Shown here: one piece after another, positions 1 through 8,235 of the stretch
Numbering within the stretch: the stretch's first letter is position 1
Layout: the number at the start of each line of letters is the position of its first letter
NCBI GenBank assembly: GCA_022828425.1
Contig: CP094685.1
Location: 2,914,001 to 2,978,000, forward strand
Direction of reading: 5' to 3'
DNA from: Candidatus Thiothrix sulfatifontis
GTDB taxonomy: Bacteria > Pseudomonadota > Gammaproteobacteria > Thiotrichales > Thiotrichaceae
Length of the DNA stretch: 64,000 bases
Translations under genes and position numbers: made by a program
The notes under the pieces: generated by a model
Databases searched by the model: none
Seen by the model: the letters and a program-made list of their open reading frames with translations, nothing else
Told to the model about the DNA's origin: nothing

Positions 1-340
1 CGCCGGAGCGGAAGCGTCCCCATTCTAATGCTTCTTCTTTGCCCGCAGCAGCGTGGAGTGCGCAGGCTTTTTCGGCGGAAACGGTGAATTCGCCGCGTTC
101 GAGCCAGCTAAACAACAGCCGCCATGCGTTGCCTTGGTTGACGGTGATTTGCTGGTCGGAAAGTTTGTGTCCGCCCACCGTGATGCCATCCAGTAGGGTT
201 TGGACTTCTGGCAAGGTCATGTTGATGCCTTCCAGATTGACCGCATCGCAGACGAATTCGCTGAGTTGGCGTTTTGCCAGCATTAGGGCGGTGGCGGGGT
301 TGGGGGGGATTTGCCAGTGGAGGTCTTGCATGGTTGCCAT
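1..340 (-). CDS. Fic family protein, N-terminal part (cut by window edge)
   Basis: Reading the minus strand from an ATG at 340 gives an open frame that runs off the left edge after about 113 residues. The segment EFVCDAVNLEGINMTLPE followed by LLDGITVGGHKLSD is characteristic of the N-terminal region of Fic/DOC-family proteins, which transfer AMP or related groups to protein hydroxyls. The catalytic HPFx(D/E)GN loop would lie outside the window, so activity cannot be judged. An AGG Shine-Dalgarno lies just upstream of the start. The gene begins 6 bases after the stop of the res gene, so it is probably the third gene of the mod-res operon. The Fic assignment rests on remembered family sequence; the operon position is seen directly. 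Confidence 0.75.
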   Translation of the reverse strand, partial: MATMQDLHWQIPPNPATALMLAKRQLSEFVCDAVNLEGINMTLPEVQTLLDGITVGGHKLSDQQITVNQGNAWRLLFSWLERGEFTVSAEKACALHAAAGKEEALEWGRFRSG

Positions 341-346
341 ACCTGT

Positions 347-2854
347 TTAAGGTTTTGCTTCCGCAGCAAAAAGTTGGTCAAGTTGGGTATTGTCGTTCAC
401 ACCCAATACTTTTTTACGCACCACATCATTCCCCATATCCAATCTGAAATAATGCTCTTTGCCATCCGCTGCTTTTTGCTTGCGTACCAATTGAATGCGG
501 TCAAACAGCATCCAATGCTTTTCGGCAAACTTGGCTAAACCAATCACTTTGGCGGCATTGTCTTTCAGGCTGGGGTCGTGTGGTTCGATGATGTCGAACT
601 GGTAGCCTTTGGCATCTTGCCGCACGATCAATAAGTCGGGGAACATGGGTTTGACGCTGCCGCCATCTTCGTAGGGAATTTCCAGCGACCACGGTTTGCG
701 GTCAACGTTGCGAAACCAGCCGATGACCGCAGGGTTAGCCAATTCCAGTTGTAAAACTTCGCGTTCCCACGTGCCAAGGTCGGCTTGAAACTGACCATCT
801 TCTTGTAGAAACAGGTGTTTGTCATACACGGCTGCCTCTTTGGAGCGGCGGAAGTCAATGCTCTCTGGCAATATCCACGCGATGGGTTGCGGATCAGCAG
901 TAGCAAGGCGTAGCCGCTCATAGTGTTTACGGCGTTGTTCTTTCAGCTTACCGATGTCGCGGCGGTGGTCTGCATACAGGGTGTCGAACTGTTGTTCTGC
1001 GTACAGTTCCAATTGCTGCATGGCTTGATGGTTTTGGCTTAAAACGACTATTTCCACTTTCGCTTCATCAGCATCACGATCACCGTGGGTGCGCCAATAG
1101 TCCATGTGCAAACCGTTGCCCAACAAACGCCCTGCTTGCTGGAAGTGACGGTCAATGTCCGCTGATGCTGCGTCGATAATGTAAGTTTCGCCTTCTTCGG
1201 CAATGTATGTGCCATGACTGACAGCAACCGTTTTTAGGCTAATACCCGTGATTTGTTTGGCTTGTGTTGCCAATGTGCCGGATGCGCTTAGCTGCTGGAC
1301 TTCTGCTGTCATTTTTTCGACAAGCTGTTGTTTAACACCATCTTGTGCGGTTTCCGCCATCTGGTCGTGCGTCAGCCCGCGCCCCAACCCCATCAAGCGG
1401 CGTAAGGAACTTTGTTTACGCACGGCATTCACGCGGTATGTGACCAGTTCGCTGATGGCTGCAAATACGTCATCCATGCCTTCACGACGGTAGAGTGTCA
1501 CCGCATCGCGCCCGGTTGTAATCGTAACAGGCGGCACTTCTTCAACGTTTTTCAGCGATTCAATCACCGCGTTTACCGACGTTTCGTTGTAATGCGGTAG
1601 AAACAGGTGGACATCATTCAGCAGCGTATCCGCTTCTACCCGTCGGGCAAGCGGGGTGCGCACCATGCGCCCCAGCAATTGGGCAATGTAGGTGTGATCG
1701 TTTGCCCGCCGGAATGACATCATCACTTCGGCACGCGGGCAGTCCCAGCCGGTAGACAGGTTCATCTTGAACAACACAATCCCGATATTGGGGTCTTCTT
1801 CAATCCGGGAGGCTTCCACATGGCGCACCCGCCTACCATCCACGTCAAGGTCGCCGCTGTCGTTAAAGGTGTGCGTCACTTCCAGTTCATGCACACGCCG
1901 CCCCAGCGCACTTTCGATGGTTGCCAAACAGGTGGACAGGTTGGTTTTCGTCAGGGCTTTGTCTGAGCCATCTTCCACTTGGATAACGAGGATAGGCCAT
2001 ACCGTGGTTGGCTCTTGCTGTTTTTTGCAATACGCCTGCCAATGTTCACTGACTTTGCGCCAACGGTTGGCCGCTTCTGCCAGTAACGACATTTCAGCCT
2101 GGGTTTCGCCTTCGGGATGATGGATGATGATCTGGTCTTTCAATAAACCGGATTCGCGCACATCCCCCGGTTGGATGTAAACCTTATGCAGGGCGTAACT
2201 GTCATTGCTGTTCAACAATTCTTCAAAGCGTTTGGGGGTGGCGGAAACGCCAACAACCAGCGGCATCCGGCACAAGCCATCCTCCGGGCTACTCAGCAAG
2301 AAACGTTGCAGGATGGTTTGCGCAGTGCTGGCGGCTCTGCTACCGCTTTTCATGCCGCGATGGGCTTCATCAATCACCACATAAAAGCGGTCTGACTGAT
2401 AGCGTGCGGTATTGGTGAGCGTTTCCCAAATCGGGTATTGCCGTCCGTCGCCCTTGCGGGTCAGCAGCTTTTCACTGCCCAGCTTTTGGGTGTTGATAAA
2501 GTAAATATGCCCGCCGCTGAGCCGTTCGGCATCGAAACTGGCATCAATATTGACCAGTTGCCGTACCCGGATGCGGTTGGATTTGCCTTCAATTTTCAGG
2601 CGGGTCTGTTCATTCAGTTCCGGCATGTCCGAAATCCACAGAATGACCGCATCGGCTTGTGGGGCTAACGCTTCCCTGCCAAACAAAATGTCTTCAAACA
2701 GGGCTGTCATCACAATGGTTTTGCCCGCGCCAGTCGGGGCAGAAAAGGAAATCGCCTTGGGTTTTTCTACGGAGGCAAACGGGCGAATTTCTGCGAGTGT
2801 GGAGCACAGCCGTTCAAGTGCTTCTTCCTGAAAGTCGAATAAGCGGATTTTCAT
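347..2854 (-). CDS. res: Type III restriction enzyme, Res helicase/nuclease subunit
   Basis: 835 aa superfamily 2 helicase. Walker A is APTGAGKT (residues 39-46), motif II is DEAH (162-165), and a motif VI-like QLLGRMVRTPLARR lies near residue 390. Near the C-terminus a segment reading FPDLLIV then DIIEPHDPSLKDN sits where type III Res proteins carry their PD-(D/E)xK nuclease; the usual lysine is not obvious (EPH rather than ExK), so the nuclease may be divergent. Type III Res works with Mod, hydrolyses ATP and cuts DNA near unmethylated asymmetric sites. The start overlaps the mod stop in an ATGA, indicating translational coupling. It is shorter than many Res proteins (about 900-1000 aa). 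The helicase assignment is firm; the nuclease state is inference. Confidence 0.88.
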   Translation of the reverse strand: MKIRLFDFQEEALERLCSTLAEIRPFASVEKPKAISFSAPTGAGKTIVMTALFEDILFGREALAPQADAVILWISDMPELNEQTRLKIEGKSNRIRVRQLVNIDASFDAERLSGGHIYFINTQKLGSEKLLTRKGDGRQYPIWETLTNTARYQSDRFYVVIDEAHRGMKSGSRAASTAQTILQRFLLSSPEDGLCRMPLVVGVSATPKRFEELLNSNDSYALHKVYIQPGDVRESGLLKDQIIIHHPEGETQAEMSLLAEAANRWRKVSEHWQAYCKKQQEPTTVWPILVIQVEDGSDKALTKTNLSTCLATIESALGRRVHELEVTHTFNDSGDLDVDGRRVRHVEASRIEEDPNIGIVLFKMNLSTGWDCPRAEVMMSFRRANDHTYIAQLLGRMVRTPLARRVEADTLLNDVHLFLPHYNETSVNAVIESLKNVEEVPPVTITTGRDAVTLYRREGMDDVFAAISELVTYRVNAVRKQSSLRRLMGLGRGLTHDQMAETAQDGVKQQLVEKMTAEVQQLSASGTLATQAKQITGISLKTVAVSHGTYIAEEGETYIIDAASADIDRHFQQAGRLLGNGLHMDYWRTHGDRDADEAKVEIVVLSQNHQAMQQLELYAEQQFDTLYADHRRDIGKLKEQRRKHYERLRLATADPQPIAWILPESIDFRRSKEAAVYDKHLFLQEDGQFQADLGTWEREVLQLELANPAVIGWFRNVDRKPWSLEIPYEDGGSVKPMFPDLLIVRQDAKGYQFDIIEPHDPSLKDNAAKVIGLAKFAEKHWMLFDRIQLVRKQKAADGKEHYFRLDMGNDVVRKKVLGVNDNTQLDQLFAAEAKP

Positions 2855-4971
2855 GCTGCCCGTTCCCCTTTATTGATAACGAAGTTTTCCAGATAGTCCC
2901 GGTAAAGTTGCATGACGTTTGGTACGTTGAGTTGTGCTGCCATTTCCTGAAAGGCTTCTTCGGAATCCGTCACCAGAAACACATGGGTCAGGTCGGGGCG
3001 GGCTTCCACTTGTTCAAGGAAGGTTGCAAAGTGTGATTCTTCTACCAAAACAGCAAACGGGGTTTGCGGGGGAATCAATACCGCTGGAATGGGTTGATTA
3101 GCGGGTATTTCTGGGCGCGTACCAATTGCTCCGGCTTTGAGCCACAGAATCGGCAAAATCTCACGGAACTGACGACCGAGTGCTACTTGGTTCTTATCCA
3201 GAAAATCCAGCCGGAAATATTCCAGATTAGCGGAGAAACCGTCTTCCATCGGAAACTCGTCAGTAAACTTGTAATCTCCTTTGACGGGTTCACCCTTTGG
3301 CGTTTTGCCCGTGATGGCTGCGGCTAAGCGCGGCAGGGTAATGTGCTGGCAAATACCGAGCTTTTCCCAATCAGGATGACCGGGGTACAAGCCTTGTTCT
3401 TGGAGTGATTTTTGTTCTTCGGCGGATACCTCGTTATTGGTCACAAGGATTGCGCGGCGATGTCCACCATCCTGACGGTTAAGCCGCATCACCGCATGGG
3501 CAGTAGTGCCAGAACCGGCAAAGAAATCAAGAATAAGCGCATTGGGCTTGTTGGCAACAAAAAAGCGAATAGCATCTTCAACAGCGTAAAGCGACTTTGG
3601 AAACGGAAAACGGCGTGTTGGAATTAGCGCACGGATAACATTAGAACCGCCTGCGCCAGCATTGTGGGAACGCTGATTCCATACGGAAACCGGGTATTTG
3701 ACCCGTTCGATAGTTTCCGATTGTTTCAAAATCAGCGCATCGTTTTCATCGCGTCCCGTAACCTCAATTTCCCCGCGTTTGATTCGTTCTTTTTCGGCAT
3801 TTCGCAGATAGGAAATCGACCATCGCCCTTTCGTGCCGCTGTAAGCTCCGATACGTACAGTCCCCTCAGCCAATCCTTTTCTAGCGGTATCTGCACTGAT
3901 TTGCCAGCACCCTTCGGAGTTGTCGCTTCTGATCGGCCAACAAGCCACCAGACCGGGTACGGGTGGCACAACGGAGTTAGGGCTGACACCTAGCGGGATA
4001 TAGTTTCCTACCGAATGGATATTCTTTTGTTTTGGGTCGATCCAGAACGGATAAAACTGTTTCACACCATCCTGTCGGCGGGCATTTGTGCCGCTACGCA
4101 AAAGTCGTCGCCATAAATCAATCTTTTTTCCCTCGAATGATTCGGGAGGATTGAGCATATCTTGACCAGTTGGTACGACCGCTGCATCACCCATGAAAAC
4201 AAAAAACAGGTATTCATCGGCGCGATAGAATTCCTTAGCCCTAGCCACGCCACTGTGGTTGATGACAGAACTGACCATCTGAATCCGTGCTTCTGGGAAC
4301 TCCTGTTCCAGCAATAGCCCCAAACGCAGGTACTCTTTTTCGTCAATGGTGACAATCAGCACGGAGTTTTCGGGATTGAGCAGGCGTTTCGCCAGTTTCA
4401 AGCGTCGCTGCATCATTGCCAGCCATTTGCTGTGCCGCCACTGGTCATTGGTATCGACGTAGTTGTTGTTGTATTTCCAGTCTTTTGCGCCGGAATTGTA
4501 GGGCGGGTCGATGTAGATGCAGTCCACTTGCCCTGCATAGAGGTATTCGAGCAATTGCAGTGCGTGGTAGTTGTCCGCCTCAATCAGGCTGTGCCAAGGC
4601 GCATCTTCCGCACCATTCTGGACGCGCTCCACTGGCACAAGTGCTGGGAAAATCGGCTCGCCGAATTGCCGCACCACCACCAAATCCACCAACGGGATCG
4701 TGCGTTTTTCACCCGTGCTGCGGTTCACGCATTCGGCGGATTCGCCTTGCACTGACAATACCCGCCACAACGCCGACAACGCGCCATCCCGCAACGCCAC
4801 ATTGCACCCCTTGCGGACACGCGCCGAATACACAGGAGTCAGTTCCGGCAAATGGTCTTCAAACACCAGCCCAAATTTCTTTTCCTTGGTGATGCGCCCC
4901 ATTTCCAGCCGTAATCGTTCCCGCAGGGCTTTGTCTTCAATTTGTGCGATCAGGTCGTCAATAGCTGCCAC
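2851..4971 (-). CDS. mod: Type III DNA methyltransferase, Mod subunit
   Basis: 706 aa. Motif IV DPPYNSG (residues 155-161) precedes the SAM-binding motif I LDFFAGSGTTAH in the C-terminal half. This order marks a beta-class amino-methyltransferase (N6-adenine or N4-cytosine), as in type III Mod and related site-specific methylases. The YNNNYVDTNDQWRHSKWL segment after DPPY is typical of the family. The central part, including GNYIPLG, probably holds the target-recognition region. It is the first gene of the operon mod-res-fic and overlaps res by 4 bases. It protects host DNA and is needed for Res action. No frameshift or simple-sequence tract suggesting phase variation was noticed. Confidence 0.9.
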   Translation of the reverse strand: MAAIDDLIAQIEDKALRERLRLEMGRITKEKKFGLVFEDHLPELTPVYSARVRKGCNVALRDGALSALWRVLSVQGESAECVNRSTGEKRTIPLVDLVVVRQFGEPIFPALVPVERVQNGAEDAPWHSLIEADNYHALQLLEYLYAGQVDCIYIDPPYNSGAKDWKYNNNYVDTNDQWRHSKWLAMMQRRLKLAKRLLNPENSVLIVTIDEKEYLRLGLLLEQEFPEARIQMVSSVINHSGVARAKEFYRADEYLFFVFMGDAAVVPTGQDMLNPPESFEGKKIDLWRRLLRSGTNARRQDGVKQFYPFWIDPKQKNIHSVGNYIPLGVSPNSVVPPVPGLVACWPIRSDNSEGCWQISADTARKGLAEGTVRIGAYSGTKGRWSISYLRNAEKERIKRGEIEVTGRDENDALILKQSETIERVKYPVSVWNQRSHNAGAGGSNVIRALIPTRRFPFPKSLYAVEDAIRFFVANKPNALILDFFAGSGTTAHAVMRLNRQDGGHRRAILVTNNEVSAEEQKSLQEQGLYPGHPDWEKLGICQHITLPRLAAAITGKTPKGEPVKGDYKFTDEFPMEDGFSANLEYFRLDFLDKNQVALGRQFREILPILWLKAGAIGTRPEIPANQPIPAVLIPPQTPFAVLVEESHFATFLEQVEARPDLTHVFLVTDSEEAFQEMAAQLNVPNVMQLYRDYLENFVINKGERAA

Positions 4972-5111
4972 GTGTGTTCCTTACGTCTACACTCTGCTGA
5001 TTTCACTGAACAAAATCAGTTTGCATCAGGGTTGAAAGGGATTTGCTGATTTAAGCGGGTGAGTATATCGTAAAAGCGACAAAACCCATTAGACCTTGAG
5101 GGGGTAAACAC

Positions 5112-5489
5112 ATGAACCAAAACATTCTGACCGTCAAAGTAGGCACAAGCGTACAGTCCTCACTCGCACTCGCCCAACAAATGCTAGAACGCCTCGAAGT
5201 CGGCGAAGAACCCGCCCCTTATTTCGGTGTAGGCTTCAAAAACGTCAGCCAAATGCTCAGTGTCTTCACTCCCAAACGCTGGGACTTGCTGGCAGCATTA
5301 CGCGAACACGGCGCGATGAGCATTGCCGAACTTGCCCGTACCCTGCAACGCGATTACAAAAACGTCCACAACGACGTGGAACGTCTGATGGAATGGCTTG
5401 CCATCGAACGCGATGCTAACGGCAAAATCTTCACGCCCTACTCAGAAATCGTGGTGGATGTGCATTTGCCCCAGCAAAAAGCAGCGTGA
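5112..5489 (+). CDS. HTH antitoxin, TumA/HVO_A0114-like, copy A
   Basis: 125 aa winged-helix protein with AMSIAELARTLQRDYKNVHNDV (residues about 73-94) as the DNA-recognition HTH. It differs from the copy at 7261 by only three residues (V8I, V14I, N102S), although many third codon positions differ, so the copies have diverged at synonymous sites under constraint. In copy B the gene follows a TumE-family toxin in an ATGA overlap; here no toxin precedes it, so it is a solitary antitoxin or autoregulator. A GGGGG run lies about 10 bases upstream of the ATG. The family assignment is from memory; the duplication is seen directly. Confidence 0.8.
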   Translation: MNQNILTVKVGTSVQSSLALAQQMLERLEVGEEPAPYFGVGFKNVSQMLSVFTPKRWDLLAALREHGAMSIAELARTLQRDYKNVHNDVERLMEWLAIERDANGKIFTPYSEIVVDVHLPQQKAA

Positions 5490-5592
5490 GGAGGCAAACT
5501 AATGGCAACAAACACCAAAACCGTGATATGGCTTTCCCACAGGGATAACCATACAATCAAGCACATATCCATCACCCCGCCGAGGGCACAAC

Positions 5593-5856
5593 ATGCAAAT
5601 AACGCTTGAAATACCCGATCATGTCCTGCTTCCACAACAGGATAAAACCAGCCTCGCACAGCTACTCAAGCTGCATACCGCTTTGTTGCTGTTCCAGTCC
5701 GGTCAATTATCGCGTGGCGCAGCCTGCGAATTTGCAGGCGTGGACATTTACACGTTCCTTGCCGCCTGCAAGCAGCACCGCATCGAAACCATCAGCACCG
5801 ATATGGATGAAATCGAAGCCGAAGTTATCCGTTTCAAACAGCTTCGCGCCGCATGA
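5593..5856 (+). CDS. UPF0175 family antitoxin, copy A
   Basis: 87 aa small protein with the UPF0175 pattern: LLLFQSGQLSRGAACEFAG followed by FLAACKQHRIET. The family supplies antitoxins or DNA-binding partners for PIN-domain (DUF3368) toxins. It differs from copy B (7972) at two residues (L59W-type change in SGQ[L/W]SRG, and R/H in CKQH). In copy B the next gene is a PIN protein; here the toxin has been reduced to a 17-codon scar that overlaps the stop, so this antitoxin has no partner. Confidence 0.8.
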   Translation: MQITLEIPDHVLLPQQDKTSLAQLLKLHTALLLFQSGQLSRGAACEFAGVDIYTFLAACKQHRIETISTDMDEIEAEVIRFKQLRAA

Positions 5857-5906
5857 ACCCACTACTCATTGAACCAATATTGCCAGGCATGAACTTTAGC
5901 TTTTAA
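5853..5906 (+). pseudogene. Scar of the PIN (DUF3368) toxin gene, copy A
   Basis: The ATG overlapping the UPF0175 stop opens a 17-codon frame, MNPLLIEPILPGMNFSF. It matches the extreme C-terminus of the copy B toxin (NPMLIEQVLQRAGE). Comparison with copy B implies deletion of about 280 bp, from just after the start codon to codon about 94. It cannot encode a toxin. Confidence 0.75.
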
Positions 5907-6277
5907 GAAAAAGATCGCTGGTACTCAGCAATTTCCAGCAATACATCCGCCAACGAAAGTTCAAGGCTATCGCGGATAACATCACCGTCATGCTTATGGT
6001 GTGGAAACGTCACTACATGCCGATGATGTGGCGCATTATCGTAACGAAAAATCATGGTCTGGGCAGCATCCATGTACTGATAGCGGTATTTCACCTTACC
6101 TGCATGATCGGTATTTTTTACTTCCGCAAAATCGAGCCTATCGCCACCCTCAAACAGGATAGAACCGGCAAGGTAGCCTTGCTTGTTGTTGTAGAGGGTT
6201 TTGCGGATTGAAAGACTTTGCGTATTAGGGACGGACTGCAACACCTGCTCAATGTGTGCGAAATACGCTTCGATCAT
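5903..6277 (-). CDS. TumE/DUF6516-type toxin
   Basis: 124 aa from the ATG at 6277, chosen because it overlaps the upstream antitoxin stop as ATGA and has AGG about 8 bases ahead; an upstream ATG at 6313 would overlap the neighbour by 40 bp. The segment MIEAYFAHIEQVL, then YRYQYMDAAQTMIFRYDNAPHHRHV and FPHHKHDG, is the pattern of the DUF6516/TumE toxin group. This group accompanies small antitoxins. The HH motifs suggest a metal-binding or nuclease site, but the mechanism is not visible. The toxin is second in a two-gene minus-strand operon. Confidence 0.72.
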   Translation of the reverse strand: MIEAYFAHIEQVLQSVPNTQSLSIRKTLYNNKQGYLAGSILFEGGDRLDFAEVKNTDHAGKVKYRYQYMDAAQTMIFRYDNAPHHRHVVTFPHHKHDGDVIRDSLELSLADVLLEIAEYQRSFS

Positions 6278-6582
6278 TGCAATGCCTGCAACTGTTGTTG
6301 ATTGTTTTGCCACATTTCATACAGCCCCGACCACAGCATATAGTCTTCACTATCATCCACTTCACCCTGTTCAAACTGACCGTAGAACACCTCAGATGGC
6401 ATCTGGTATTGCTCTTCAAATTTCCTCAAATCCAGCCGCAAATTCAAAATACCCCGTTTCAACTCATGCACTTGAAAAGCGATGATGTTCTGGGCAAAAG
6501 TCTCCTGATCCGCGACTTGGGACATTAACAGACGTAAACGTTGCGCTGTGGCAGGTTGTACGTTTAGCTCTAAATTTAACAT
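6274..6582 (-). CDS. Putative antitoxin of the DUF6516 toxin
   Basis: 102 aa. The start at 6582 is preferred over the in-frame ATG at 6588 because GGAGG lies 8 bases ahead of it. The C-terminal half contains LRKFEEQYQMPSEVFYGQFEQGEVDDSEDYMLWSGLY, a pattern of small antitoxin-like proteins encoded just before DUF6516 toxins. It overlaps the toxin start by 4 bases. No HTH motif is evident, so repression of its own promoter is uncertain. The pair lies between the two copies of the TA block and points the other way. Confidence 0.68.
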   Translation of the reverse strand: MLNLELNVQPATAQRLRLLMSQVADQETFAQNIIAFQVHELKRGILNLRLDLRKFEEQYQMPSEVFYGQFEQGEVDDSEDYMLWSGLYEMWQNNQQQLQALQ

Positions 6583-6985
6583 GGTCATCGCCTCCGTTAG
6601 CAGATTTGCTGGGATAAGCATAATCCATAAAGACCGCACGAACCAGCCGACAGATAACACCATCGTGACGCCAATTCCCCTCCACCTTGTTACCTCTGGC
6701 ACACTCTGCCGCCACCCTGTCGTTTTCTGACAGCATTGCCAAGCCAATGTCTGTAACCTTTTCCCATCAAAAAGAATTTATCAGCAAGCCCCAAGAGGCA
6801 GAGAGCAGGCTTAAATATCAATAACAATAAATTGCCTGACCATGCTTCGACTCTAAACGCAGCACTCAAAAGTGGGGGGTATTTATTTTTCCCGTATTAT
6901 GTGAATCACAGGCTCTGTTCTGGTCAAATAAAATCAGAAAAATATGGTTCTTTACACCATAAAAGTGCCATGCCACAATGCTTCA
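6583..6985. other. Intergenic region between divergent TA units
   Basis: About 400 bp that must hold the divergent promoters for the minus-strand antitoxin-toxin pair and the plus-strand TumE/TumA pair. I see no convincing gene. A minus-strand frame from 6742 has a codon-like look for about 55 residues but has no Shine-Dalgarno of note and runs out of frame into the antitoxin gene. AT-rich stretches at 6770-6835 and 6880-6955 are plausible promoter DNA. No clear operator was found. Confidence 0.5.
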
Positions 6986-7264
6986 ATGAAAGCCACCAAA
7001 CTGCTCCATACCAAAGAAGAATACGCCCAAGGTTTCGTGGAAATCCTGATCTGGCGCGTTCCCAAGCCTGTTCCACCGTCAGAACATCCGTACAAATATC
7101 GGTTGGTCTACATCGTTGAGGGCAAGCGGGTAGTGGGGTATGACAATGAGCGTGGCAAAGGCGATCACAAGCACATTCAAGAGGCTGAATTGCCCTATTT
7201 TTTCCAAAGTCCGGCAAAGTTAGTCGCAGACTTTATGCACGACATCGCAGGGGTAAACACATGA
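6986..7264 (+). CDS. TumE family toxin
   Basis: 92 aa from ATG 6986; an upstream ATG at 6944 would add 14 residues, and neither start has a strong ribosome site. The pattern KPVPPSEHPYKYRLVYIVEGKRVVGYDNERGKGDHKH is diagnostic of the TumE/DUF6516-related toxins paired with HTH TumA antitoxins. The stop overlaps the next start as ATGA, so toxin and antitoxin are coupled, toxin first. This gene is present only in copy B of the duplicated block. Confidence 0.75.
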   Translation: MKATKLLHTKEEYAQGFVEILIWRVPKPVPPSEHPYKYRLVYIVEGKRVVGYDNERGKGDHKHIQEAELPYFFQSPAKLVADFMHDIAGVNT

Positions 7265-7638
7265 ACCAAAACATCCTGACCATCAAAGTAGGCACAAGCA
7301 TCCAGTCCTCACTGGCACTAGCCCAACAAATGCTAGAACGCCTCGAAGTCGGTGAAGAACCCGCCCCTTACTTCGGCGTAGGCTTCAAAAACGTCAGCCA
7401 AATGCTCAGTGTTTTTACCCCCAAACGCTGGGACTTGCTGGCAGCGTTACGCGAACACGGCGCAATGAGCATTGCCGAACTTGCCCGCACCCTGCAACGC
7501 GACTACAAAAACGTCCACAACGACGTGGAACGCCTGATGGAATGGCTTGCCATCGAACGCGATGCCAGCGGCAAAATTTTCACACCCTACTCAGAAATCG
7601 TGGTGGATGTGCATTTGCCCCAGCAAAAAGCAGCGTGA
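7261..7638 (+). CDS. HTH antitoxin, TumA/HVO_A0114-like, copy B
   Basis: 125 aa winged-helix antitoxin, nearly identical to the protein at 5112. It follows the TumE toxin with a 4-base overlap, the normal context of this family, so it is likely to neutralise TumE and repress the operon. A GAGGAGG ribosome site for the next gene overlaps its stop codon, consistent with one transcript through 7881 or further. Confidence 0.8.
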   Translation: MNQNILTIKVGTSIQSSLALAQQMLERLEVGEEPAPYFGVGFKNVSQMLSVFTPKRWDLLAALREHGAMSIAELARTLQRDYKNVHNDVERLMEWLAIERDASGKIFTPYSEIVVDVHLPQQKAA

Positions 7639-7650
7639 GGAGGCAAACTA

Positions 7651-7881
7651 ATGGCAATCATGACAATCCGTCTACCTGACGAACAACACAACCGTTTGAA
7701 AACTTTAGCAACCCGTCGCGGCGTGAGCCTGAACAAGTTGATGGAAGAATTCGCCATCCGCATTCTCACCGAAACAGATGCCGAAACCCGTTTCCGTCTA
7801 CGGGCGGCGCGTGGCAATGTCGCCGCAGGCTTGGCTGTACTCGACAAGCTGGATAAACATTACGCTCAAGCGGGCAAATAA
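7651..7881 (+). CDS. Ribbon-helix-helix (CopG/HicB-like) protein
   Basis: 76 aa. The N-terminus MAIMTIRLPDEQHNRLKTLATRRGVSLNKLMEE is a ribbon-helix-helix DNA-binding fold: a beta strand (MTIRLP), then two helices. Such proteins are antitoxins or autorepressors. No toxin of the usual HicA or RelE types follows; the next genes are the UPF0175-PIN pair. It has a strong GGAGG ribosome site and lies 12 bp after the TumA gene. The copy A counterpart is deleted down to its first few codons. Confidence 0.72.
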   Translation: MAIMTIRLPDEQHNRLKTLATRRGVSLNKLMEEFAIRILTETDAETRFRLRAARGNVAAGLAVLDKLDKHYAQAGK

Positions 7882-7971
7882 AGCTAACAGCACCGAAAAC
7901 CGTGATATGGCTTTCCCACCGAGATAACCCTACAATCAAGCACATATCCATCACCCCGCCGAGGGCACAAC

Positions 7972-8235
7972 ATGCAAATAACGCTTGAAATACCCGATCA
8001 CGTCCTGCTCCCACAACAGGATAAAACCAGCCTAGCGCAGCTACTCAAGCTGCATACGGCCTTGTTGCTGTTCCAGTCCGGTCAGTGGTCGCGTGGCGCA
8101 GCCTGCGAGTTTGCAGGTGTGGATATTTACACCTTCCTTGCCGCCTGCAAGCAGCACCACATTGAAACCATCAGCACCGATATGGATGAAATCGAAGCCG
8201 AAGTCATCCGCTTCAAACAGCTTCGCGCCGCATGA
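7972..8235 (+). CDS. UPF0175 family antitoxin, copy B
   Basis: 87 aa, with the same features as its copy at 5593. It overlaps the downstream PIN gene by 4 bases (ATGA), the normal coupled antitoxin-toxin order. Since the PIN protein is shortened, the pair may no longer be a working toxin-antitoxin system. Confidence 0.8.
   Translation: MQITLEIPDHVLLPQQDKTSLAQLLKLHTALLLFQSGQWSRGAACEFAGVDIYTFLAACKQHHIETISTDMDEIEAEVIRFKQLRAA

Larger units (their letters stand above)
5101..5906 (+). repeat. Copy A of a duplicated toxin-antitoxin block (deleted version)
   Basis: This stretch is homologous to 7250-8561 (copy B). It starts at the shared GGGGTAAACACATG leader, carries the HTH antitoxin, then loses almost all of the ribbon-helix-helix gene: an ATGGCAAC remnant at 5502 joins the shared downstream ACCGTGATATGG. 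It keeps the UPF0175 gene and ends in a 17-codon scar of the PIN toxin gene. Copy A therefore carries two internal deletions relative to copy B and has no TumE-type toxin upstream. Confidence 0.85.

Noticed and set aside
39..350. Open frame on the plus strand at the left edge
   Set aside because: It lies antisense to the Fic gene, which has a ribosome site and family motifs; the plus frame has no recognisable protein features.
6464..6742. 92-codon minus-strand frame upstream of the DUF6516 antitoxin
   Set aside because: It overlaps the antitoxin gene out of frame. The first 55 codons look somewhat codon-like but have no start signal or family match, so it was left as intergenic.
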